From NCBI GenBank assembly GCA_964578605.1, contig CAZODO010000017.1, positions 1-64,000 on the forward strand: a stretch of 64,000 nt of DNA, in the 5' to 3' direction. The position numbers and the translations under genes were made by a program. This document shows positions 51,359 through 59,239 of this stretch, in pieces. This DNA comes from JAXMHN01 sp964578605. GTDB lineage: Bacteria > Verrucomicrobiota > Verrucomicrobiia > Limisphaerales > SIBE01. How positions within the stretch are numbered: the stretch's first letter is position 1; every line of letters starts with the position of its first letter. The notes under the pieces are model-generated. The model was not told where the DNA came from and did not search any database. It saw only the letters and a list, made by a program, of their open reading frames with translations.

Positions 51359-52453
51359 TCAGGAATCTGAGACGTGCTCCAGCGCCGCTCGAAGGGCAGC
51401 ACCGGGCACCGGTTGTCCGTGCTCGACCTCCCCAATCCGCTTCGCAAGCACGAATCGGACTTCGCCTTCGCTCACCTTTTTATCCAAGCGCATGGCCGCC
51501 AGGAGCTTCTCCACCTGCGACCGGCCAAGACGGACCGTTGTGGGGAGGCCCGCACGCGCCAGCAGCGTGCCGATTCGTTCGACGTGACTTTGGGCCAGGC
51601 CCAGTTGCGACGCGGAAACATGTGCGGCCGCCACTTGCCCGATGGAAATCGCTTCCCCATGCAGGAACCGGCCGTACCCGGACACGGCCTCCAACGCATG
51701 CCCAATCGTGTGCCCGAAGTTCAGGATCGCCCGCAGACCCGACTCTTTCTCGTCATGCGCCACGACGTGCGCCTTGATGGCGCAACATCGGCTCACTATG
51801 GCAGCCAGAACCCCCTCTTCGCGCGCCATCAAACTCTCCAGGTCCTTTTCCAGGCGGCGGAAAAAGGCGGCGTCAAAGATGATCCCATACTTGATGACCT
51901 CACCCAGGCCCGCGCAGAACTCGCGCTTGGGCAGGGTGTCAAGGGTGGACAGGTCGCAGAAGACGAAGCTCGGCTGGTAAAAGGCCCCAACCAGGTTCTT
52001 GCCCGCGGGAAGATTGACTCCAACCTTGCCGCCCACCGAGCTATCTACTTGTGCCAGCAAAGTCGTGGGAACTTGCACGAACGGAATACCGCGGAGGTAA
52101 GCGGCCGCAACAAACCCGGCGAGGTCGCCAATCACGCCACCCCCCAGGGCCACCACAAAGGATTTGCGCTCCAATCGGGCGGCGGCCAATCGTTCGAAGC
52201 ATCGGCTGGCCATTTCGAGGCTTTTGGAGGTCTCTCCGGCCGGCACCGTGATCAGAACGGGATCGAACCCGGCGCTCACGAGCGATTTCAATGCCGCATC
52301 GGCATAGAACTTCGCCACATTTCGGTCCGTAATCACCGCGCAGCGCGATCCCAGGGCGTGTTTGGCGCATTCAGCCCCCAACTGCGGGAGCAAACCCCGC
52401 CCGATCAGAATTCGATAAGTTCGGTCCGCCAACGGGACCTTGACGACGCGCAT
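51359..52453 (-). CDS. aroB: 3-dehydroquinate synthase
   Basis: 364 residues. VALGGGVIGDLAGFVAAAYLR, VPTTLLAQVDSSVGGKVGVN (NAD and metal), EVIKYGIIFD, LNFGHTIGHALEA (His ligand) and HGEAISIGQ are all conserved. It converts DAHP to dehydroquinate, the step after the DAHP synthase at 34.8 kb. Next to the DsbD-like gene but not functionally linked. Confidence 0.95.
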   Translation of the reverse strand: MRVVKVPLADRTYRILIGRGLLPQLGAECAKHALGSRCAVITDRNVAKFYADAALKSLVSAGFDPVLITVPAGETSKSLEMASRCFERLAAARLERKSFVVALGGGVIGDLAGFVAAAYLRGIPFVQVPTTLLAQVDSSVGGKVGVNLPAGKNLVGAFYQPSFVFCDLSTLDTLPKREFCAGLGEVIKYGIIFDAAFFRRLEKDLESLMAREEGVLAAIVSRCCAIKAHVVAHDEKESGLRAILNFGHTIGHALEAVSGYGRFLHGEAISIGQVAAAHVSASQLGLAQSHVERIGTLLARAGLPTTVRLGRSQVEKLLAAMRLDKKVSEGEVRFVLAKRIGEVEHGQPVPGAALRAALEHVSDS

Positions 52454-52836
52454 GGAGGCAGAATACGGGTCGGCGGGGAGGTGTCAAAGGCTGCCTGGCC
52501 CCTGAGAACGGTGTTGGGGCCTGCGAGATCAGGCGCAAGTCACCGGTTCTCCCGCCCTCCTTTTGGGCTTCTTCCGGGGTTCACCCGTAGATCACCCGTA
52601 GTTCACCCGTAGTTCACCCGTTGGCGGACGGGTGATCTACGGGCCAACCCCGGGTCATCAACGCGGCATCCCCGAATCCAGCGGCAATTGACGTCTCAAA
52701 GGACCGAAAGCGCGTTTCAACCCCGGATTGGGCGCCGGAAAGCTGGCACTTGCCGGACGCGAAACGTCGCACAGTCTGGTGACAAAAAGTCATCAACGAG
52801 ATGAAACGCGGGACGACGGGCACGGTCAAATGAGCG
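52454..52836. other. Intergenic region with a large hairpin
   Basis: No gene supported. It holds the repeat-rich hairpin at 52574-52653 and the presumed promoter region of the divergent tandem-paralogue genes. Confidence 0.45.
52574..52653. repeat. Large hairpin with direct repeats in the loop
   Basis: A perfect 15-bp inverted repeat CCCGTAGATCACCCG (52584-52598) and CGGGTGATCTACGGG (52629-52643), extended past a 2x2 mismatch by CCGGGGTT (52574-52581) and AACCCCGG (52646-52653). Within it, TTCACCCGTAG-like units repeat four times (52580-52621). Not a simple terminator: no T-run. Confidence 0.65.
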
Positions 52837-54120
52837 ATGGAAACGTCTCGGAGTCCAAGCTGGGGCACTGAATCGCGTTTGGACAAATCTCGATGCTGGA
52901 TCTTGTTGGGTTCGCTTGTGTTGAACGGCGGGCTGGCAGTGTGGCTGATCGGCAGTTTGGCGAATGGACCTCAGTTGGCATCGACGCCCCCTCCAGACCA
53001 TACGAAGGTTTCCCCTGGTCCGGGGCAGATCGCCCCAGCGCGTATCAATCGGGCCGGACCTCGACTGGAGAACGATGGCCCTGCCCCGCCGTTTCACTGG
53101 AGCGAACTCGAGTCCTCGAGCTACCCGGATTACATCGCAAAGCTGCGCGCAGCCGGCTGCCCGGAATCGGTGATTCGTGACGTTATCACCGCCGACCTGG
53201 CGCAGGTTTACGCGGCGCGCGCCCGCCAGATTTGGACACCAACCCCGCGCGAGTACTGGCGAAAACCGAGGCAATCCGACGCCGATCGGCCCAATCCCAG
53301 CCAGATGAAACAGTTGATGGCCCTCGACCGAGAACGACAGGACGTCCAACGAACCCTCCTTGGGACGACCGTTCGACAGCAGGAGTTGATCGATCTTGTA
53401 TTCCTGCAGCTTCACGGCGCCGAACGCAGCCTAGCTTGGCTTCCGGAAGATCGACGCAGTGTCGCTTTGAACACTTTGGAAAAGGCCGGCTATTTCGCCG
53501 AAGAGGAAGAACAACAGTCCAAGGCGCCCGTCGGAAAGACCCGCGCAAGCATCGAGGAAGGCTGGAAGGTGCAGGCGCGCCTTCTCCAAGGGGTTCTCAC
53601 CCCGGCCGAACTTCAAGAGTTCACGATGCGTTCTTCTATGAAAGCGAGCATACTCCGCAGTGAGCTATCGTTCTTTGACGCGACGCAGGCCGAGTTCGAT
53701 GCCATCCTGGCGATGCGCGAGAAGCATGACGCCGACAGTTCACTCCCAGTCGATGTTTACGCGCGCAAGGCAGCCGAATGTGCGGCTGTGCGAGAGGTCC
53801 TCAGCGAGCAGCGGGCTCAGGAGTATGAACGAGCCACCGACCTGTTCTACATCTGGGCGCGACACGCCGGAGAGCGGTTCGGGCTGCCCGAGGAAACCGC
53901 GTCGCAGGCCTGGGCTGTGAAACGAGAGACCATGGCGGCGGCCGATCAGGTTCGCCGTGACCCAGCCCTCAGTGACGCGGACAAGCGGCAGCGGTTGACT
54001 GGACTAAAGCAATCGGCCGGCGCGCAATTGGACGAGATGCTCGGAACAGCCGCATCCCAATACGCCCGCCAAGGCGACGGCGCCTGGCTGCAAATCCTTG
54101 ATCAACGCACCCAGCCATGA
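52837..54120 (+). CDS. Tandem paralogue 1, membrane-anchored, unknown function
   Basis: 427 residues. A likely signal anchor (CWILLGSLVLNGGLAVWLIG) is followed by a Pro-rich linker, then a conserved block WSELESSSYPDYIAKLRAAG, CPESVIRDVI and helical, charged sequence to the end. The same block occurs in the next gene (CPEETIQDM). The pair may be a duplication. Such proteins occur in Verrucomicrobia; function unknown to me. The ATGA overlap with the next gene shows coupling. Confidence 0.65.
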   Translation: METSRSPSWGTESRLDKSRCWILLGSLVLNGGLAVWLIGSLANGPQLASTPPPDHTKVSPGPGQIAPARINRAGPRLENDGPAPPFHWSELESSSYPDYIAKLRAAGCPESVIRDVITADLAQVYAARARQIWTPTPREYWRKPRQSDADRPNPSQMKQLMALDRERQDVQRTLLGTTVRQQELIDLVFLQLHGAERSLAWLPEDRRSVALNTLEKAGYFAEEEEQQSKAPVGKTRASIEEGWKVQARLLQGVLTPAELQEFTMRSSMKASILRSELSFFDATQAEFDAILAMREKHDADSSLPVDVYARKAAECAAVREVLSEQRAQEYERATDLFYIWARHAGERFGLPEETASQAWAVKRETMAAADQVRRDPALSDADKRQRLTGLKQSAGAQLDEMLGTAASQYARQGDGAWLQILDQRTQP

Positions 54121-55388
54121 ACCTGATTTTGCGATCGAGCCTGGTGCTGAACGCGGTCTTGCTGGTGATCGCAATGGCAAGGTTGCTCTCGAGTCGGCCC
54201 AACCCGATTCCCACGACGACCCCGGCGCGTCCCGACGCTGTCACAGCGCCATTTGTTCCGAATGCCGAACCGCCCACACAAGTCCCCGGCGTGGCGAATA
54301 CCCGGAAAGGCTGGGATTGGGTTGAGAGTTCGGATCCCCGGCGTCTTATCGCGAATCTCCGCGAGGTGGGGTGCCCAGAGGAGACAATCCAGGATATGGT
54401 TTGGCTGCGGCTTGTCCGCGCCATGCGCCAACGCCTGCTGGAGCAGACAGGCCAACAACAGCGATCCGTCCCCTACTGGAAAGCGCCTTCCGCTGAACAA
54501 ACGCGAGCTCAGTTCTCATTGCGACGCAGTCTTCTGGACGAAGCCGCAGAGACTCTGGAAGGACTGTTTGGTGGAGATGAACTCGCCATTCGGATGCGCG
54601 TCGCCGGTTTGCCACAGAGGGAGCAGCCTTACGCTTACCTTTCGCCGGAAAAGGCGTTAGCCGTTCGACAGATCACACGCCGCTTCACGGCTCTGGAAGA
54701 GGAACTGCGCGATTCCAATGTCCCAGGCGGTTTTATGGATCCTGATAGCCGCGCCAGGCAGAAGGCACTTGAGTTGGACAAACTGGTTGCCATAAGCCAG
54801 GTGCTTACACCGGCCGAATACGACCTTTACCTTTACCGCAGTTCCTCCACCGCCGATTACGTTCGAAGAACCCTGCCGGAAGCCCAGTCGGAAGAGGACT
54901 TCAAGCGCATGGTTAAGGTCGCTTTGGAATTCGAGAAGGGTCACCTCGATGCGAGCTTAGGGGTGCGCTACGCGCTCCAAGATCCCGATGGCCCTGCAAC
55001 CAAGGCGCAGAAAGAAGAGGAGCAAGCGTTTCGCCAGCGACTGGGCGAAGAACTGGGCGGCAACCGCCTCGCAGAACAGGAGGAACTCGAGGCGTCCCGG
55101 GAACGCCAGCAAAGAGAAGCCGAGGGGCGTGCTCGATCCATCGCCGAAATCACCGAAATTGGCGCGACGGAAGAAGAAGCCGGAAAACTCTTGGACCGCC
55201 TCATGGCTCTTCAACCGAAAATGGACGCGCGCGCCAAAGAGATGCTGCCCGAGAATCCTGCCCCCGAACAGCGCCAGGCGTTTGAGGCGGTCATCAAAGC
55301 TGAACTGGAGCAGGCCGCCACCGAAATCATGGGTGAGGCCAAGGCCAAGAAATTGATCAAGAAGTTCGAGCGCGAAGCGAGACGGTAA
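54117..55388 (+). CDS. Tandem paralogue 2, membrane-anchored, unknown function
   Basis: 423 residues. An N-terminal hydrophobic anchor (SLVLNAVLLVIAMARLLS) precedes a linker, then SSDPRRLIANLREVGCPEET and IQDMVWLRLVRAMRQRL. The C-terminal half is coiled-coil-rich (EEQAFRQRLGEELGGNRLAE; SREREQQREAE-like). Same plan as its upstream partner. It overlaps that gene by four bases. Confidence 0.65.
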   Translation: MNLILRSSLVLNAVLLVIAMARLLSSRPNPIPTTTPARPDAVTAPFVPNAEPPTQVPGVANTRKGWDWVESSDPRRLIANLREVGCPEETIQDMVWLRLVRAMRQRLLEQTGQQQRSVPYWKAPSAEQTRAQFSLRRSLLDEAAETLEGLFGGDELAIRMRVAGLPQREQPYAYLSPEKALAVRQITRRFTALEEELRDSNVPGGFMDPDSRARQKALELDKLVAISQVLTPAEYDLYLYRSSSTADYVRRTLPEAQSEEDFKRMVKVALEFEKGHLDASLGVRYALQDPDGPATKAQKEEEQAFRQRLGEELGGNRLAEQEELEASRERQQREAEGRARSIAEITEIGATEEEAGKLLDRLMALQPKMDARAKEMLPENPAPEQRQAFEAVIKAELEQAATEIMGEAKAKKLIKKFEREARR

Positions 55389-55464
55389 GAGCCGCTCGAA
55401 CATCCGCAAGGGAGCGCAAGGCTCTTGTTGCCGAACCGGTCCGCCTTATCAAAGGAGATTCCAG

Positions 55465-55503
55465 TTATGACTTGGGACATGAATAGATGTCCCACTGGGT
55501 CAT
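55465..55503 (-). pseudogene. Truncated PemK/MazF-like toxin start
   Basis: The antitoxin stop overlaps an ATG (ATGA at 55500-55503) that opens MTQWDIYSCPKS and stops after 12 codons. Such WDIY starts are typical of PemK/MazF-type toxins coupled to an antitoxin. The rest of the toxin is not visible in any frame, so this is likely a remnant. Confidence 0.45.
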
Positions 55504-55781
55504 AAATCCTCGAACGTGCCGGTCTTCTCCCTTAGTCTTCGCTTTCGGGACTGCTGGGTCGCGAGCACGAGCGCATGCTCCCGGACTCCTTCCGAAGATC
55601 CAGAGCCGTAGCACTCCTTGATCTCAGCCGGGGTCAACGGTGGCGGGTTGAGATAGCCGTTCTCTTCACGTTCCATCCTTCGCAGCGCCTCCCTTACGAC
55701 CTCGCTCTGGTTGTTGAACCGGCCCTGGCTAATCATCCTCGCGATAAACCTTTCATTCTCCTTAGCCAACGCAAATGCCAT
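55500..55781 (-). CDS. ParD/RHH-type antitoxin
   Basis: 93 residues. A ribbon-helix-helix start: LAKENERFIARMISQGRFNN, then SEVVREALRRMEREENG. The C-terminal part is variable. It looks like a type II antitoxin that binds its own promoter. The coupled toxin start downstream is truncated, so the antitoxin is now orphaned. Confidence 0.78.
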   Translation of the reverse strand: MAFALAKENERFIARMISQGRFNNQSEVVREALRRMEREENGYLNPPPLTPAEIKECYGSGSSEGVREHALVLATQQSRKRRLREKTGTFEDL

Positions 55782-56070
55782 GTTACGAGTCAGCCAACTA
55801 ATGGCAGCTCAGTCAAGAACCGCTGACGAGCGCACCCACGCGCGTCAGGGATGCAATGCACCGCTTCCTGCTTGCCAGAGCGGGGAATTGGAGGCGCCAG
55901 ACGGATCATGTCAAAATGGGAACAAATTGTTCTCATTCACATAAAGGGTTCATCCGCAACCTTTTCTATCATCGTACGATAAGCCCAGTTCATAGTGAGG
56001 AATGGGATTCTGTTGAGGAACGCGCCAGCCGTCGCAAGCTCGCAGTCTGAGCCCTGCGAACCTCGCGGGT
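55782..56070. other. Gap between antitoxin and BASS transporter
   Basis: No gene supported. It holds the presumed antitoxin promoter region and one operator-like palindrome, GAACAA-A-TTGTTC, at 55920-55932. Open frames here are short and of poor character. Confidence 0.35.
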
Positions 56071-57009
56071 TTACCCCTTTACCTCCGGCGTGCGCAGGCG
56101 CCAGATGGCCGCCAGCATGCTGCCCATCACCGAATGGAACACAGCCGAAATCGCGCAAGGGACCGGAGCGGTGGGCAATTGGGGAAAGTTGTTCTGCGCC
56201 AGCGCCGCGCCCAACCCTGAGTTCTGCATCCCCACCTCGATGGAGATGGTGCGATTGACGATCGTGCCGTAGCCGAGCATCCACGAGAAGAGGTAGCCGA
56301 ACCCAAAGCCGCCCGCGTGCAAGAGGAACACGGCCAACAGCAAAACGCCGCCTGACTCTTTCACATCACGGGCGCTTTGGCCGATGATGCTGGACACGAT
56401 CAGCACGATGGCGATGACCGAAACCAGTGGGGCCACGGGCAGAACGGCGTTCACGAACCGCGGAGTGGCGTGGTGCAAAAGCAGCCCGATCATGACCGGC
56501 AGCAACACGATTTGCACGGTGTCGAGAAAGAGCTTCCAGGCATCAACGGGGACATACGTTCCTGCCAGCCACTTCGTGAGCAACGGGGTCATGAATATCG
56601 CCGCAAACGTGGACGCGGTCGTCATGAGCACCGACAGCGCCACGTCGGCCCGCGCGATATAACTCACGACGTTCGACGCGGTCCCGCCCGGACAACATGA
56701 AACCAGGATGAGCCCCACCGCGTAGGGGGTGGGTAGTTGCAGCAATCGCGCCACTGACCAGCCGAGAAGTGGCATGATCAGGTATTGCGCCACCAGGCCG
56801 GCCGCAACGGTCGCCGGCATCCGCAAGACACGCTTGAAATCCTGAAAGGCAAGCGTCATGCCCATTCCCAGCATGATGACCGCCAACCCCCACACGATGG
56901 CCTTGCCGCGGAACCAGGTGAAAACCGGGGGATGGATCAGCGCGATGACGCCTCCAAGGACAACCCATAGAGGGAATAGGTTGGTGGTCAGGTTTAGCCA
57001 GCGTCTCAT
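56071..57009 (-). CDS. BASS-family sodium-dependent transporter
   Basis: 312 residues with about nine or ten transmembrane segments. MGMTLAFQDFKRVL, ISCCPGG-like SCCPGGTASNVVSYIARAD and EVGMQNSGLGAALAQ match the bile acid:sodium symporter group; bacterial members carry organic acids. The C terminus is short. A beta-helix gene follows upstream in the same orientation. Confidence 0.88.
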   Translation of the reverse strand: MRRWLNLTTNLFPLWVVLGGVIALIHPPVFTWFRGKAIVWGLAVIMLGMGMTLAFQDFKRVLRMPATVAAGLVAQYLIMPLLGWSVARLLQLPTPYAVGLILVSCCPGGTASNVVSYIARADVALSVLMTTASTFAAIFMTPLLTKWLAGTYVPVDAWKLFLDTVQIVLLPVMIGLLLHHATPRFVNAVLPVAPLVSVIAIVLIVSSIIGQSARDVKESGGVLLLAVFLLHAGGFGFGYLFSWMLGYGTIVNRTISIEVGMQNSGLGAALAQNNFPQLPTAPVPCAISAVFHSVMGSMLAAIWRLRTPEVKG

Positions 57010-57041
57010 GATCGGCCGGGCGGGAGTGAATTCGTGGCGGT

Positions 57042-59141
57042 TTAACGTCGCAGACCCATTTCCTCAAAGGGCACCGGTTTGAAGCCGGGCAGGCGCTTGA
57101 ACACGGGCGCATCGGGGCGCAGGCGGTAGTCGGGCTTGGCGGCGTCCACGAAACCAGGGTCGTCGCTGGTGGACCAGTTCTCGCCCGGCTCAAGCTGCCA
57201 ATTGCCGCCGGAAACTTCGCCGCACCGGACAAAGAGATTCGAGCGTGCGCGGTTTACCCTGGCGACGGTCGCGGGAGGGTCCAGGTAGCCGATCAACTCC
57301 GGGTATCGGACCGTATAAGGCGGCTTGGTGATGTCCACCTCTTGCAGAAGCTTCTCCACGAAGAAGCAATCCTGCCCGCCTTTCAGCGCGTCCCTCCAGC
57401 GGGCGTCGTCCCAAGGCGCGGACCCCAGGGCGCGTTTGCAGTCGACGAAAATATTGTTCTCCGCCTTGTTGTCATGCCCCCCATGGGAAAAGACGGTGCC
57501 GAAAGATCCCTTGCCAGGCTCGCCGCACCGCACGAACACATTGCCGAAGACCAGGTCCCCGCCATCTCCGTCATCGAAGTAAACAGCGGCATTGCCGTGG
57601 CCCATGGGACTGCCGATATCGTGCCAGTAATTGAACTGGATGCGGTTCCCGCGGCAGGAAGGATTGCGGCCCTTGTAAAGAGCGCCGCAGTCGTCGGTCT
57701 CGGTGCAGACATGGTGGACTTCGTTGAATTCGAACAGGTGGTCATTGCCGCCTACGAAGACAGCCTGGTGGGGCGCGTCATGGATCAGGTTATGGGCGGC
57801 ACGGTTGCCGACGCCTTGAAAAGAAAGCCCGTAGGCCGCGGTGAGTTGGTGTTCGGAAAAGCGCCAGATGTGATTGTTGCTGGCCTCATGACCGGCAGGC
57901 GTCAGCGTTCTGCGATCGCCGCCTCCGAGCACCAGGCCGCCTTGGCCGGTATGATGAATGTCGCACGACAACACACGATGCTTGGAACCCCCGTTCACCC
58001 GGATGCCCAATCGGCGCATGTTCCGCACCTCGCACGCCGCAATTTCGCATCCCATCCCGTCCACCACCTCGATCCCGTTATCCAACCCGCACTCGAGCGT
58101 GAAACCGCGAAACACGACATGAGAAGCGTTCCGGAAGGCCACCACCGGCTCGTCGAGCATGGCCAGGGTCACCCGCGCGCCATTCCACTCGCCGGGCGGC
58201 CACAGATACATGCAGCCCGATTTGCGGTCGACGTAGAACTCGCCCGGCTGGTCAAGTTCCTCCAGCAGATTCAAAGCCCGGTAACGGCGCGGTGACGGGT
58301 TACCCTGCATAAGGCTATAGAGGTGCGGCGCGGCCAGGTCGATGCGGCGCGAAGCGGGATTGATTCCGGCCACCCGGATCGCCTCGTCGTACCAATCGTA
58401 ACACCAGTAGCCCTGGAGCCAAACGCCTTCACGCACGATCCACCGGGCCGGCCGTTCGCCGGCGTACTCAAAGCTCCCCGCGAGCCCGCGTTTGTCACCA
58501 TCCCGCGGGCGAGAGCCCGAATCCAGAATCCGCGCAACGGTTGCCCAACCCGCGTTCGGCCAGCGGGCAAGAGCCATCCGGCTTTCGTTGAAGAAGAGTT
58601 CGGGACCAGGCGGCACGCCGTGGTAAGCGACAGGAAACGGCGGCAGATTCGTCGCGCCCAGGCTCGCGAGATCGACCTTCATAACCCGCCCGCGCGCCGC
58701 GGGATCAAGGCGCTCGATAATCGCCGGCTCCGTCACCGATTGCCAAGCCGACGCGGATACCGACACCCCTCCGACCAGCCTCACCGGCTCACCGGGCGCA
58801 ACCTCCCAGACGACAGGCCGGATCGCTGTGCCCGAGTCCTCCAGACCGAGCGTGAACGTCGAGCGAACCTCATAAACGCCCCCGTGGACGATGACCCTGC
58901 GCGTTTCTCGCGCGTCGGCCGCCCGCACCGCCTGACGCGCCCTTTCCAAAGTGGCAAAGGGTTTGTCCCGATCTCCGGAATTCTTGTCGTTCCCGGTCAC
59001 GGCGACATGGAAGACCGTCTCCGCCGCCGTCAAACCAGTGACGGCCAAGAGCAGAGCTACGCCCCAGGTCCATGGGAACACGCGGTCCCTGTTCGCGATG
59101 CCGCCTCTTCTCCGTTTGAGCTTGCGCATAGCCGGCAGCAT
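57042..59141 (-). CDS. Exported right-handed beta-helix protein
   Basis: 699 residues. Basic start, signal peptide (WGVALLLAVTGLTA), then DKPFATLERARQAVRAA as in DUF1565-type beta-helix proteins, followed by repeated parallel-helix turns with VVFRGFTLECGLDNGIEVVD and CDIHHTGQGGLVLGGGDRR. Likely a polysaccharide-active or carbohydrate-binding surface protein. An ATG at 59129 is an alternative start. Confidence 0.78.
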   Translation of the reverse strand: MLPAMRKLKRRRGGIANRDRVFPWTWGVALLLAVTGLTAAETVFHVAVTGNDKNSGDRDKPFATLERARQAVRAADARETRRVIVHGGVYEVRSTFTLGLEDSGTAIRPVVWEVAPGEPVRLVGGVSVSASAWQSVTEPAIIERLDPAARGRVMKVDLASLGATNLPPFPVAYHGVPPGPELFFNESRMALARWPNAGWATVARILDSGSRPRDGDKRGLAGSFEYAGERPARWIVREGVWLQGYWCYDWYDEAIRVAGINPASRRIDLAAPHLYSLMQGNPSPRRYRALNLLEELDQPGEFYVDRKSGCMYLWPPGEWNGARVTLAMLDEPVVAFRNASHVVFRGFTLECGLDNGIEVVDGMGCEIAACEVRNMRRLGIRVNGGSKHRVLSCDIHHTGQGGLVLGGGDRRTLTPAGHEASNNHIWRFSEHQLTAAYGLSFQGVGNRAAHNLIHDAPHQAVFVGGNDHLFEFNEVHHVCTETDDCGALYKGRNPSCRGNRIQFNYWHDIGSPMGHGNAAVYFDDGDGGDLVFGNVFVRCGEPGKGSFGTVFSHGGHDNKAENNIFVDCKRALGSAPWDDARWRDALKGGQDCFFVEKLLQEVDITKPPYTVRYPELIGYLDPPATVARVNRARSNLFVRCGEVSGGNWQLEPGENWSTSDDPGFVDAAKPDYRLRPDAPVFKRLPGFKPVPFEEMGLRR

Positions 59142-59239
59142 ATCCCGTCAAGCAGCTTTGCCAAGCGATTCGCCCTCCGGCCTCGAAGGAAACAGCGTGA
59201 CCTGGCGGCGCCCCGGCGCAATGATAGGTCCACTCTGCG

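Noticed and set aside
52580..52621. Short TTCACCCGTAG units considered as a CRISPR array
   Set aside because: Units are adjacent without spacers, form part of one hairpin and no cas gene is near.
55211..55495. Possible toxin downstream of the antitoxin
   Set aside because: The 94-codon frame is antisense to the tandem paralogue and shows no toxin motif.
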